This document shows, in pieces, positions 20,745-34,900 of a stretch of DNA of 58,681 nucleotides. The position numbers were made by a program, and so were the translations under genes. The DNA is from Heterobasidion occidentale (Eukaryota; Basidiomycota; Agaricomycetes; Russulales; Bondarzewiaceae), in NCBI GenBank assembly GCA_039111635.1, contig JBCAQO010000027.1, positions 1-58,681 of the forward strand, in the 5' to 3' direction. A model generated the notes under the pieces. The model saw nothing but the letters and a program-made list of their open reading frames with translations. It did no database searches and was not told the origin of the DNA. Positions within the stretch are counted from its first letter, which is position 1. The number at the start of each line of letters is the position of its first letter.

Positions 20745-22168
20745 CAGAATGGCTGACCGGCGAGAGGTTGGTCTATTAGACTAGTAGCCAACGGACTTGT
20801 AGACCAATGAACTTGAGACTTATGGACACGTAGACAAAAACACGAGCTGCTTATCTCATGCCTTCTGGGCCATCGCGTCCGGCGGGTGTCGCTCCTCCGG
20901 CGGCATTGCTCCGTCCAGGGGTTGGCTGTTTCATGAAAGTGGACTTATGGACTGTACATCCCATTCACCAGTAGCTCAGAATGCCTGTATCTTTTCGACA
21001 CTATGTTCTATCATGGCCGCTGTCATCTGTGCAAGAATGCGCTCGCAGATTTGTCTGTCATCAGCAAACCTGTAACCAGTCCCAGCCAGTCCCAGAGCCC
21101 CAGATACTCCCAGATGCTTAGGTCATCTAGGGACATCTGGCTAGATGTCTGTGTATGCCCAGATCTAGACAGATAAGGTGCTCTATCAATAAGCTGACTA
21201 GGAGGACATTTTTGGAAGGCATTGTTTGTAATGTCAGTGCTGCTTCAAAAATTTTCAATACAAGAGCTGAGAAGAAAATTCCCAGTAATGTACCAGACTG
21301 TCATTGGTGCTATCTGTTGAATATCAGCTTGCTAGTGGTATTGAGATACTTTCCTGTATCATAGCTCTCAAATGATGTATCATATGCCATCATTCTTCCA
21401 TGAATAGATGCTAAAAATGCGAAAATAGATGTCACCTCACTGAGTTCAGGCATCCCAAAATTCTTTCAAGTCTCAAAAAGCTTGTTGTAAGCAAAATGTT
21501 GTTGAGGAGTATCATGGTCATATAGTGGAGTGGATAATTGTGGTCTTAACATTGCTTACAGCTGGTGAATGATTCAAGAGGTTCTGGATTCAATTCCTGC
21601 ACAGTGAAGATTGATTTTTGCAGTCGTCCTATTGATGACAATTATCTAATCATTTCCATATATGGTGCATCCAGACATATCTGTCCAGACACCGGTGTGT
21701 CTGTCTAATCGGGGACTTGCTAGAGGCATCTGGGGGCCTAGGAGTGTCTGTCTAGGTTGGTACAGACACTTTCCAGTTTGCTGATGCCCTCAGCATCGGG
21801 CGATAAGTGCCATGACAAGTACTCTTTGAGGTGATCGACAAGTCAGAATAGCTGTAAGAACGACGCGATTCTCAGCCGTTGAGTGATGTTTGGGTGGTCG
21901 ACGAGAATACGAGAGAGACTTGATAGCGACATCAGTTCGTTGTCGCTGTCTGCTACGGCAATGGCAACGGATCTATGCGGTCCGGTGGTCTGTTTGATCA
22001 TGCTTAGTGCGCCGGAGAAGCCGGCCAGCTCCGGCCCTTCCCACATCCCAAAGTCCCAAAGTCTACAACTTAGCGAGGTCTATAAGCACACAAGTTCATT
22101 GGCTACTAGTGCCAAAGTCCATTGTCCACTAGTCTAATAGACCAACCTCTCACCGTTCAGCCGTTCCC
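20745..22168. mobile_element. Non-autonomous hAT-like element with 8-bp TSD
   Basis: Imperfect terminal inverted repeats of about 50 bp are seen: GGCTGACCGGCGAGAGGTTG at the left and its counterpart GGCTGAACGGTGAGAGGTTG on the opposite strand at the right, both continuing GTCTATTAGACTAGT. The octamer CGTCAGTC occurs at 20737-20744 and again at 22169-22176, an 8-bp target-site duplication as expected for hAT elements. No transposase is encoded. A second inverted-repeat unit lies inside (21059-21786). The insertion is in the promoter-side region of nse4 and between nse4 and the 3' end of arpc4. Confidence 0.72.
21059..21786. repeat. Inverted-repeat unit nested in the hAT-like element
   Basis: CATCAGCAAAC at 21059-21069 pairs with GTTTGCTGATG at 21776-21786. 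Both ends then carry many CAGAT/GTCTG-type repeats (21110-21180 and 21668-21772) in opposite orientation, around an A/T-rich core of about 480 bp. This is the layout of a MITE with subterminal repeats, but no convincing target-site duplication is visible. Confidence 0.5.
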
Positions 22169-22262
22169 CGTCAGTCGATGATTTGACGCGACAGTGATTT
22201 GTGACAGCGACAGTGACGTTACATGATGTCACCAGATGTCACCCATCTCACAGTATCACAAG

Positions 22263-22349
22263 ACACTCTGAGACGAAGAGATACTCTGAGACGGAGTCAA
22301 GAAACACTCTGAGATGGAGTCAAGAGACTCTGAGACGGAATCGAGAGAG
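22263..22349 (+). repeat. Tandem repeat, about four units of 20-23 bp
   Basis: Imperfect repeats built on ACTCTGAGACGGAGTCAAGA lie between the hAT-like element and arpc4. They follow a segment rich in GTGAC/GTCAC palindromes (22190-22255). No coding or regulatory role is evident. Confidence 0.75.
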
Positions 22350-22583
22350 TAACATCATTCTCAAGATAGCAGATCATGGCAACGGTAAGAAAGCAGGAAG
22401 TCAACCGCATATAGTATGAGTAGTCCATAGCACAACGCGTAGACCCTTCAGGCCGATCTCCTACCCCAGGTCAATTCAAACGCCGTCAATACGATGGTAT
22501 ACTTATATTGTTCTACAGAGTTGATCTTCACTATACATTTGAACGTTTTCCGATGTAATTATGGATTGAACTAGACCAAAAGG

Positions 22584-23403
22584 TCACGCGGTCAGCTGCT
22601 TGAAGAAGAAGATACGCTTCAAGCTCACGGCAATGAGGTACGACTCTGCGACGATACGCGCTCGAGCGTTCATACTCAATTTCATTTCACTGATCTCTCT
22701 ATCGACGTCTTCCATGAACCTGCGATGAGGATATTAGTTCTATAACTGACATGATAGATCAGGAGCTGCTCACTGAACGATGAAGTCGACTATCTTGTGC
22801 TTGAGCATCGTCTCGGTCTGTGAGTTCGTGATGAGGAATGATATATCATATCCCTTGGGGCAATCATATTGGTGAGGACAGGCTCTGTTTCACATGAAAG
22901 GCTGATGCTTACCTTCACGGGCTTCCTTCGCAACACAATAAAGTTCTCCGCACGCTGCATCATGAATCGCGTGAATTTATGGCACAGTATACGTTCAATC
23001 TCATCAGCTTGCTTTATCTTGATGCTCAGCCGAATCGAATTCACGGATGGTTCGATGAGGACCCGCTCGTTCTCGTTTCGAGAAATGATTAAAGGATTTA
23101 GCAAGACCTCTTTTGAGCCTCTGCGAAACGTTAGCCGTACAGTTATCAGAAAGATGTGAAGACACTACCCACCCAACCTCTACCTCCGGTTTGTTGTGGC
23201 GTTCTACGACCTGAAGAACGGCATAGGTGTTTGACCCAGATCCCATACCAGAAAGATGCATACCTGTGATGAGAAGTTCTCCAATGTCAAGGCCGCAGTG
23301 AGTGTCGACCTGACCGCAGCGAGATATGGTCTCAACACATTAGACTGATACAACCCGCCCTGTCAATTCGTGTATTGGCGACATCGCCCGCAGTGCTCAC
23401 CAT
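22584..23403 (-). CDS. ARPC4: Actin-related protein 2/3 complex subunit 4 (ARPC4, p20)
   Basis: Spliced exons give a protein very close to ARPC4. After the start codon come [96 protein letters not shown] and [20 protein letters not shown]. The stop is at 22584-22586. The first coding exon is only the ATG at 23401-23403: the gtgagc donor follows at once and exon 2 begins at 23344. The C-terminus is a little longer than usual (about 15 residues after the canonical end). ARPC4 forms the core of the Arp2/3 complex with ARPC2 and supports branched-actin nucleation at endocytic patches. The gene is divergent from the FKBP gene, sharing about 160 bp of upstream DNA. Confidence 0.95.
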
Positions 23404-23561
23404 GGCCGATAAATCGTGACGAGCAGAGAGATCTGTTTGGAGCGGAGTTCAAAAGTCGACCTGTGTTCGGCAAAGTTCTTTTCGTGTGTATTCGCAGTGC
23501 GAGTTCACGTTCAAACTTGCATCCCCCTAAAACCGCGTCATTTTTTTCTTCTGACATTAAA

Positions 23562-25165
23562 ATGGCCATTTCTGTTGCAGTTTGGCAAGCTTCTTTCCAC
23601 ATATACGCGTGATCATTCGCTCATGCCTTATTTTTACTTTAAGGAGTATCGCCGTTCGTCCTGGCGAGCGTGAGTCCGTTATCCCCCAGGGAGACCTTAG
23701 AATAACCAACGTCGCCCTCGGTGATGAATTATCGGACAAATCTGGACGTACGACTGTCAAGTTCACCTATCTTCGGCCTGTCAATGTTGAGGATTCCGAC
23801 GAGGACGATGAAGAGACAGGGATTGAGGGTGCTGAGGCTACGACCGTCTTATGCTCTCTGATTCCTGGCACAGTGAGTGTTTTACATGCTTTTGTACCGC
23901 CTGGCACATCTCAAAGTATTTTTGGCACTCAGATTGAACAAGCAACCGTTGACGTCACCCTCGAAGCGGACGAAGAATTTTTGTTCGAAGTTGTTGGAAA
24001 AAAGTGAGTTCTTCTGGAAAGTGCCACTATCTTGACCTTACGTTGCGTTAGCACCGTCTATCTCACAGGAAATTACATTGGTGAGTGTACACACCCTACT
24101 ATCTCCACAAATTACGCATCACTGACTGTAATCTTACAAGATCAATCCCTTGATAATGTCCCGTTTAACGATGATTCTGAGATGGAAGATGAAGACGAGT
24201 TCGACCTTCGCGATGTCAGCTCGGACGTAGAGTTGAATCTCGACGAATTGGATATTCCCAGCGATGACGACGCCGAGTGGGTCCCGTTTCACGTGTCTGT
24301 TCCATCGGTCCCTCTAGGCGCTCATAGCATCTCGGTATAGCCGGTTTGAAGATGTACACGATGAAGCAGAAGCACCGAAATCACTTAAGCGTCCTCGTGC
24401 TTCAGACGTTATCGAGACTGCCGAGCCAGCTGAGGGCAAGTTATCGAAAGCTCAGCAGAAGAAAGCGAACAAGAAGCTAAAGGCGGAGTCGGGTGCTGCC
24501 GTTCCCTCTGGGTCCAACACGAAAGCTGATGCCACAGCGAGCGAAGATGCCAAGAAAGACAAAAAGGAAAAGAAGGAGAAAAAGGAGAAGAAGGAGAAGG
24601 TTGACGGTAAAGGCGTTGAGAAAGACGTCGAGAAACCAGCAAATGAGGGTGCCAGTGCCATGAAAGAGCTTCCGGGCGGCTTGAAAGTAAAGGATGTGAA
24701 GACTGGCACAGGTCCACAGGCGAAGAAAGGACAGACAGTTCACATGCGATACATCGGTAAATTGCAGAATGGGAAGACTTTTGACTCGAATACAAAGGGC
24801 AAACCGGTAGGCACTCTGCCCTCTGATATCGTTTGCCTTTTTCTGATCGATTTTTTTTCCAATCGACAGTTCTCTTTCCAATTGGGGCAAGGTCAAGTCA
24901 TCAAGGGTATGTCCTGCCGTTCTCGGGCCTTTCTCTCTGACTGACTCCCGTCTCTGTGCTAGGCTGGGATTTGGGTATACAGGGCATGCAGGTTGGCGGT
25001 GAGCGCCTACTAATCATACCACCTAAACTCGCCTATGGCAAGACCAAAAATGGGCCCATTCCCGCGAATTCTACCTTGACTTTCGGTAATGCATAGCAGT
25101 CGAATTCTCGGAACCATACACTTATAGGAATCTTTCCAGAATGCAAGCTCGTTGACCTGAAATAG
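23562..25165 (+). CDS. Nucleolar-type FKBP peptidyl-prolyl isomerase (FPR3/FPR4-like)
   Basis: The domain order is an N-terminal nucleoplasmin-like domain ([34 protein letters not shown]), acidic tracts ([18 protein letters not shown]), a Lys-rich basic segment at about 24540-24600, and a C-terminal FKBP domain. The FKBP domain shows [69 protein letters not shown] and a final ECKLVDLK ending TAG 25163-25165. This is the layout of yeast Fpr3/Fpr4, which bind histones and act in nucleolar chromatin and rDNA silencing. Several introns are present. Intron 1 (23585-23643, 59 nt) has a GC donor (TG|gcaagc) and an AG acceptor. The substrate prolines are not predictable. Confidence 0.92.
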
Positions 25166-28100
25166 ATCCGCATAAAAGCAACCACTATACTCCCTTTTCG
25201 ACCTGCGTTGGCCACGCATTGTATCGCATCGATGTCTATGATTCTTATCATGCGTTTCATCGGTGGTGCATGTAAAATGTATATATGTGACGTCAAAAGC
25301 AGATGAACATAATGCATATCCATATGCTTAGGTTCTCAATTGAGCAACTCGTTGTCTCGAAGTACCATAGCTCCTAGGTGCGGGCTAGGCCCAAGCCCTC
25401 TGTAACATCGAACACGTACGAAGAGCGCAAAACATGGCAATGAATTCTGCAAAATAGGTCTGTCGAGACCTCCAATGTACGAAACCTTCAATGTTGACGT
25501 ATGAGGATGCACACCAACATAAGTTAGTTCGCAGACGACTCGAGGTCTACTTGAAGCATCTCGGACCATGCAAAAACTCCGGCCTGGGCCCTTCAGGGCA
25601 ATGGTAAAGGTTGGCCGTTGCTCATCCTGCAAAGCCACGGTTAACGTCGTTCGGCGCTTCAAGGTTCACAGGCCGTTGACCTGTTGTAAATCTTCGCAGG
25701 CCCGAGCCTTGTCTCCCGTAGTTCCATACAGTAAACTGTTTGTATGAGTCTTCCTGAGAAAGAAAAAATCCCGAAACAGTCCCAAGAATTACGCGAAGTA
25801 TAGCTGAGGCAACCACAGTCCGTCAAGATATCAGATCAGATAACTGTCTAGACAAAGCCTATCATCGAGGAGTACCAGAAGTATGCAGCAGGTGACTCCG
25901 CGATCTTCATATCGGAAGTATTGTCAAGAAAAGGCAAGATAACGAGGACCACGGCGCTGAGTTGTTAAGGAAGAGAATGTCTACTTCATGACAGGCAGTA
26001 GCCGGAGCTTCTTTGCTGAGCAAAGTGAAAAGACACATCAGACGAGATGCGGCAGAGAGTTGGAAAAGTTCATCGGTAGAGGGCCCTTCGTGAGTACTGC
26101 TTGATCACGAGGAGGTTACACTAGATAGTCGCGTAAGATCAAGTTGCCGAAATGCACTGAGTTTCTGCCTCACAGTTGTTCGCAGATACGACTCAGCTCG
26201 CAGAAATGGAGCATCTTTACTTTGAATTCCTCCAAAACGGCTGTCCGATGAAGATGTGTGGGCTCTGCCTTCCCCGATTGGCCAATCGGGTGCCAATGTG
26301 ATGGCGATGAGATGCTTTCATCACGAGTGTTGTGAAATACGTACTACGTCGGGGAGAGACCTGGCCAGACTAGCGAATCGAAGAAATGGGGTGAAAGTGG
26401 ATGTAGGTCGGTCTCGAAGCTGCTAGAGCCAGGACACGAGGACCGTTTGTTATCCTGCCTGAAGGGGGGCTGTCTGCAATGAGACAAGTCTCGTTATAGT
26501 CAAGGATGTGCCGGACACAGGGCCACGCTCTTTATCTGAGAAATGACGGGCCGGATGATGGTGGGAAGGCTAAAAATGCAGGTCCTGCGAGTCTCCGTGA
26601 AGAGGAAGCAACGGCGAACGCAATCAATAGATCTATAAATCCAACGAGATGAGCAGTGAGTATTGATTAAGAGAGTGACTCACCGCACCGTTTCCCATAG
26701 TTCACAAAGCTCTGATCCCAGCAAATTTCAAACTTGTGGCACGAACAACTCAGCATTGCACAAAGCGTTCTAAAGGAGGAGAGATACCGCTCGTCCAGTG
26801 TCGCCAAACGCACGGTAAAAATAAACCTTCTTTCGAGGGTCTTGTTATGCTCCAAATATGGCCGCCTAGTCACGGCCGACGATGACACAGGAGGGCAAGT
26901 AGACAACTCTTGTGTGGCCTGGATAATAGGAGTGGGGATGCCGTTGGCTGTTCGACTGGATTCTCGACTTGGCTGGAAAGTGGCTCCACGATCGAAAGCT
27001 TGGAAGGCTCGATGGAATAGAGGATAGAAGAAGATGTCGATCCTTGTTCAAAATGATGCCACCAAAGTGGTAGCACGAAATCACAAAGACAAAGCATATC
27101 GGTCAGCCTGCGGACTTGCCCCATTCCTCCGCCTTCACACACCCTCAAACCAGGCCTAGACTTTGAACTCCTATTGTCCGCGTGTCTTACGAACCTCATC
27201 TCAATTGACCTTGAGACTTGAACGCGATTCTGCTTCTCTTCGATGTGTGGGTCTGTATATTGGCCCATTAGCCCCCTCGGATGAACAGAATTTCCACACG
27301 ATTAATCGTAATACCTGGGAGGCTCTCCGAGACCCGTCAAGTGTGTTCCTAAGTAACGTCGCGGAATATTTCAAAGGATCTGGTCCATATGGCTGAATCG
27401 ATGACCAGTCGGAATCGCAATTTCACCTGTCAAAACTGCTATAAAACTGGTAAGCGCTCAGTTTTCAATTCGCCCACTTGTCTGACACTCCACTCTCCTT
27501 GTCGCCTAGGTCTTTTTTTTTTCTAACTTGCTCTGATGAGACTCCCTGGCTGACGCCCTTCGACGAGCGCTGTCTGAGCGGGTCCGCCTTCCTGGAGCGA
27601 AAGTTCTGCGACAAAATACGTAGATACTTACCAGCATTAATCTTCCCCTTCCCCTGAGCGGTGCCTCTTGTCGGAAAATGATTCAATCGGGGTCTTGTTC
27701 TCGTCAGCTTAGGGGCGCATGTCACCCTGGTCAAAGCCATCCGATTTCGATCGCCTGGTCTCTGATTTTTTTTCTGTGTGGGTTCCAAGTCGCGGGCCGA
27801 TGATATAGGGGTCATGCTTCGGTACCCTCCCATCGCATGGTACTATACTCAACGCACCTGCTGCCAGATCCTGGCTAAGGTTTGAGTACATACCATGGGA
27901 ATGGAAGAGGGCCCTGATCACGTCCGATAGTCATCTGCTCGAGCAGCCTTGGAGAATCCTGTATCTGACTCTGGAAAAGGTAATCAGCAATTCGTCCTAG
28001 GTGTCTGCTAATATACTACTTTGACCACCAGCATGCCGAGTTAGATTGTTTCACAAGTAGACTCGACCAAACGATGCGCAGTGTCAAGGAGGATTGATGT

Positions 28101-28485
28101 ATGCGACAGACTCACCTCGGCAGACCCTGGAGAGCGCATGGACTAATGACGGTGGAGTCGCAGAGAGGTAAGTATGAGGCATGTCCTACCGAATCGTAGC
28201 AAGAGAGACATAGACAGGTAGGTTCTAGCCAACCTTTTCTACACGCTGATTCTATTGCCTTAGCAAAGTAAACAGCAGCGCTGGATTGCAGAGAGCCTCA
28301 AAGCCATGAACGAAGCGAGCTGTTGACAGGTGCTTCAAGATGAACTTGGAGAATTGCTATAACAGTCGACGCATACTGACGCCGTGGCGTCACTGCCGCA
28401 CGCGTATATCACGGCTTTCTGACTTCGATTTGCTTAGACACCGGCAACAGCGCCTTCTGCCGAATCCTCAGCTCTACGCGCTAGT
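25166..28485. other. Long gene-poor region
   Basis: About 3.3 kb in which I find no supportable gene. The best open stretches are minus-strand 25336-25662 (108 codons) and 26870-27268 (132 codons), and plus-strand 26734-27027. None shows a domain, consistent splice partners or a homology block. The DNA is of ordinary composition with no terminal repeats seen. It may hold a decayed gene or non-coding transcripts. Confidence 0.4.
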
Positions 28486-29190
28486 GTGACGTGTCGTCTT
28501 TTGCTCTCAGCGTCTCGCAAACAGCCTTCTCGACGACCTACGCGGCATGGTACAGTCGCTTCCGACGGCACGCCTGGATGGTTGACCGCTTTACTTTGGG
28601 TCGGTTTGGAACAGACATGGGATAGACCTGGTATCATCGTAGTGAGCCTCAGGTTATTTCTCTTGTTGAATGACTCGGGCTGTTTGGAACATCTGATTCG
28701 CCCCCGAAGACGAGATACTCTGGTGACGAGCTCACAAGGTCTCGTTCAGAAGTCGACGGAGTTGGAGAGACTCACTTTACGTTATGCGCGCGACGGTGTT
28801 CCGTTTTCAATCCGAATCCCCCTCATCTCTCCGCAATATCCATTCGCGTCCTTCTCGTTAGGACAACACGAGGACCGCGCAGAAGATCGTCTATGTAAAT
28901 CAGAGCAGCCTCGATCTTTGACAATGGACTTCGGTGTCACACGCGAACACATGCATGGGGCGCAATTCTTTCGGAAGCGCTCCAATCGTTTTCGGATAGC
29001 ACTAGTGCGGCATCCATACTTATTTCCTCGAATTATATTGCAGGTTGCCCATCGTCTGAATCGTCTACCGAAGAGCATCTCTATACTGTCGTTTCGCGGA
29101 GTTTCTACTGCCGCGGTCTTTCATTCACACGAAGTCCTCCTAAGCACCATTGTCTCCTCCGTGCTTTACCAGTCTCGCGATCATGGATGA
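28486..29190 (+). CDS. Uncertain ORF, 234 codons
   Basis: An uninterrupted reading frame of 234 codons, long for this intron-dense genome. It is basic and Arg/Ser/Leu-rich. LERLTLRYARDGVPF and SLEHLI-like pieces faintly recall the leucine-rich tail of fungal F-box proteins, but no F-box is visible and the signal is weak. It may be a relic or a chance ORF. No neighbour context supports a function. Confidence 0.2.
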   Translation: MTCRLLLSASRKQPSRRPTRHGTVASDGTPGWLTALLWVGLEQTWDRPGIIVVSLRLFLLLNDSGCLEHLIRPRRRDTLVTSSQGLVQKSTELERLTLRYARDGVPFSIRIPLISPQYPFASFSLGQHEDRAEDRLCKSEQPRSLTMDFGVTREHMHGAQFFRKRSNRFRIALVRHPYLFPRIILQVAHRLNRLPKSISILSFRGVSTAAVFHSHEVLLSTIVSSVLYQSRDHG

Positions 29191-29503
29191 ATCTATTCAG
29201 TCGGCCAGCATGTAGTCGGGAACAGTGAACTCATCCGAGCAAAGTATATGTGCGTCAAATAAAGCTACAACCCCACACACCGAAGTATAGGCTTCTCCTT
29301 GCGTTCTAAGGATGCCGGAGTTGAGTGCCGGGTATTTACGTCCTATAGCTTCGTTGTGGCCTCAGTATGTACATCATCTCCGTGTCGCCATACGCGATGT
29401 TGTCATGTGAATTTGTATCGATGCTATGCGGCTTTTCAGCTTGCCAAAACAAGACGCCTCCGGCCCTCTACTTCTGTATACAAGGTTCATCGATCCGAGC
29501 GTC

Positions 29504-31028
29504 CTAGGCAAATTTACCTGGAACCACAGGAAGCGAGGCCGTCAGCCCGCCATCGACGGCGACATTCTGTCCGTTAATATAGCTTGATTCATCTGCATCG
29601 ATACCAATATCATGAGAACTACACACACGAGCGCCCTTTGTAGTCTGACTCACCTGACGCCAAGAACAACGCGGTCTGCGCAATCTCTGCGAAAGCGATT
29701 CTCAACTTCGTCTCTCACAATGCATTAGGTTTAGATCAGGAACTTACCTTCCGCGACGCCAAAGCGACCCAGGGGATTCAACTGACCAAGTTTGGAAGGA
29801 GTGCCCCGTTTGCGAGCGTAGTCGAATGTGAAACTCGTCATGCCTGTCTCAATGAGCCCTGGGCATATAGAGTTGACACGAATGTCGGTGCGCTGGAGCT
29901 GCCAAGCACTGGTCTTTGCAATAGAGTTCACGCTGGATGGAAGTTAGCGAATGTCAGGAGTACATTGGGCGGCAACTTACGCAGCCTTGCTTGCGCTATC
30001 TGCATGACATGGTCATTCTTCTGCGATGATATGATATATAGAGATAAGCTCACAATCCACAGAACCTGCACCAGATCGGATGCCAGCAACTACGCGAAAA
30101 CATCAGGTTAAGGTCACGATTTGAATCATTCATGAAAGCGACACGAACCAGACGCGGTCAAGATGATGCTGCCGCTGCCGACCTCTTTCCCCCTCGAAGC
30201 GTTCGGCTTCTTCATTGCAGCTGAAGCATGCTTGACTGCAAGGAATGCTCTGTGTTCCGATTCATGATAAGAAGAACGCCATATCTCTCTCCTGTCCAGA
30301 AAACGACTTACGAAAGTGCGTTGACCCGCATGATTTTGGTGAAAACCTCAGCAGATGTATCTTCTAACGTCATTGCGGTTGCAACCCCTGCCTGTTATCG
30401 CGCCGTTGATTATGAACACATGTGAGGATAGTGACATAGCTCGTACATTGGCGAAGAACACGTCCAAGCGTCCTTCCTCTTTGAGCGCCTGTTGGCACAC
30501 ATCCAATATCGCAGCTTCGTCTGCAGCATCGGCCTGTATGACTGTGACCTGTGAGACAGAGCGGGAGCACGTAAGACACTGCCTACAAAGGCTTCAGATG
30601 TATCAGCTTACTTTGACGTCGGGATAGGACTTCTCGATCGTGGATTTGAGCTCAGGAAGGTTCGTCCCATCAAAGTCCAAAAGGTAAAGATGCTCGGCGC
30701 CTGGCAAAGTTGCTCAAGTTTTAGCATGAGATTCGCAAAGGTGCACAGGAGAAAGGGACCTTGATGAGCATACAACAGCGCAGAAGCACGACTGTATGAG
30801 ATGATTCTCTTTAGCTATGCTACATGCAGCCCGAGTCGAAGTGAGGGCATACCCAATACCCTTGAGTGACCCGACCCCGGTGATCACACATACCTTCCCT
30901 TTCAACCTCGTACCTCTCGGCGTTTCCTTCAAATGAGACTGTATCTTCTCGATGCGTTTGACGGTGCGCTGATAGAGCTCTTCTGGCGAAGCTTCCTGCC
31001 TGAGCGTGGGCTGTTTGGTCAACGGCAT
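29504..31028 (-). CDS. Short-chain dehydrogenase/reductase (SDR)
   Basis: ATG 31028 starts a multi-exon gene ending TAG at 29504-29506. Exon 1 carries the nucleotide-binding turn in KGKVCVITGVGSLKGIG, a TG-x-x-x-G-x-G motif with a small insert. Later exons give AEHLYLLDFDG, LDVFFANAG-type residues, IILTASVAGIRSGAGSVD, and the catalytic YSASK split by an intron (Tyr codon across 30058-30002). Then come RVNSICPGLIETGMT and the end YINGQNVAVDGGLTAS. These are classical SDR marks for an NAD(P)-dependent oxidoreductase of about 310 residues. The active-site Ser, Tyr and Lys are present. The substrate is unknown. The 31-kb side is a short spacer to the coiled-coil gene. Confidence 0.9.
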
Positions 31029-31338
31029 GGCTCTATTCTGCTTTCCAAGGACTAAGAGGTGGTTCGTCGACAAAAGTATCGCTTGTTCCCCGCATGAGCA
31101 CCCCCGGATTCCAGAGCGTTTGCGCCGGTGGCAATGTGCACATGATACTTTCCCCGCGTGCTGTCGCCAGCAGGCACGACATTCCCACGACTCGGTCAAC
31201 TTGTCCTCAACCAACTCCATCGTCTCTGTTGATCTGGAATAGTTTGATAGTTGATCTGCGACAATGCTTAGACATTCACCCAGTCGATCTCCAGGTATAT
31301 AATATCATTGGAAGAGTTTTGGGAGATAAGCAGAGGAG

Positions 31339-32022
31339 TTACTGTACAGAGCCTGGATCACTGAACGAGACGCTCTCGCGAGCCGAAGCCGAAGACAGCA
31401 GCATCTGTTGAAGTTGCTCATGTCGTCTCGCAGACTCTTCGCGCATTTCTATGCACCGGTATGATGCAGGTGAGTGAACGAGCCTTGAAGCATGATCAAA
31501 CAGTCTTACGGTGTGAGAAATCATTGATCATCTCCCTGTGTTCATCACTTTTCTGTCGAATCTCCTGCAGGACTGTCTCGACGGCTTGCCATCGTGCTCC
31601 ATCACCTGCAGCAATACAGTCATAATGTGAAGGGACGTACTTGGTTTGGTCACCGCAGCAGCCCTCACTTCTTCCAGACGCGCGCTTTCTGTTGCTTGGT
31701 CCCGCCGTATTCGCGACAGATCGCTCTCCAGGGCTGCGAGTCTAGCGTCCTTCTCGGCTCTCCGCCGACTGTCCTCAACGATGGACTCTTCCATCCGTTC
31801 TCTGTGGCTGGTCAGCTGGTCACACTGCCCTCGAAGCAAGGTCGTGAGGTCATTCATTTGTTCCATCATGGCCCGATGTCTGTCTGCGGCGTCACGATTG
31901 CCTTGTTCGCGTGCGGCGGCTTCGTCGAGAGCTCGCTGAGTACGCTCTGCGTCTAGCTGACTCCTGGCTCGTGCAAGCTCCTCACGAAGCGTCGTCAACC
32001 TGTGTTCCGCATTTGTATCCAT
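31339..32022 (-). CDS. Coiled-coil protein of unknown function
   Basis: Three exons are read. From ATG 32022, RLTTLREELARARSQLDAER and later segments form heptad-rich coiled coil, with many Arg/Glu/Gln residues. The frame passes a gtacgt intron at about 31641 into ARWQAVETVLQEIRQKSDEH, then another intron, and ends EMREESARRHEQLQQMLLSS plus a short tail with stop at 31339-31341. The total is about 190 residues. No catalytic domain is seen. Its upstream region is shared with UGP1 (divergent pair, 361 bp apart). Long coiled coils suggest a scaffold or tether, but that is inference. Confidence 0.6.
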
Positions 32023-32291
32023 GGGGGTTAGTTATTTGTGTGAATCTGTTGGCGCGACAGCGTGTGAGAAGGATGCGAGTTTGCTCCGCACAGGCTGCAC
32101 CGATGTGGGATCGAAGCGCAAGGCACCCACTGTGACAGAGGTTGTTCCTGGGGACAGTGATATCGGCGGAAGTGTTCAGGAGGCCAGAGGCCGTGTAGGG
32201 ACCTGTAGGGGCTTGTCGAGGACGGGGGTGCGTTTCCGAGAGGGTGCTTCTCGACCAGCCCCGTGCAAGCCACGTGTGTGAGCCGGCCAAG

Positions 32292-32298
32292 TATAAAT
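32292..32298 (+). promoter_or_regulatory. TATA box of UGP1 copy 1
   Basis: TATAAAT lies 92 bp upstream of the UGP1 start codon at 32384 in the divergent promoter shared with the coiled-coil gene. The paralogous gene has TATATAA at almost the same distance. Confidence 0.6.
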
Positions 32299-32383
32299 TG
32301 AGGGCGCTTCCGCATCTCATCTGTCCTCATCGCCGTCGTCCCTCCTCTGCGTTGCCTCCATCCCTTTCTCTCATCAAACAGCC

Positions 32384-34576
<2,193 letters not shown>

Positions 34577-34900
34577 TCACTTCTCTCCAACGCCCTTACC
34601 GCAGTCTGACATCATTTCCCATTCAACACCGTACCAGTCATGCATCTATACCTTACACGCTCGCTACGATAGCTTCGTTTCACATCTACACCATACATCT
34701 CCTATTCTCCTCCATATACCCTCGTGCTATCGCCATTTTCTCCCACCCGCTAGACTTGCAAAATAAAGGACGTTCCGGATGTACAGAACTACTCTCAGTC
34801 GCATTAACTCACAGCTGGTCATTTAGCGCAGACTTTCGAAGCAAACATCTAATATATTCTACACGCTCGAATGGCCTCTGGAGTACATGAAATGATACGT

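Noticed and set aside
21520..21606. tRNA-like boxes (TAGTGGAGTGG and GGATTCAATTCC) inside the nested repeat
   Set aside because: The T-arm has an extra base, the stem does not pair, and no acceptor stem is found. Too degenerate to call a tRNA or SINE head.
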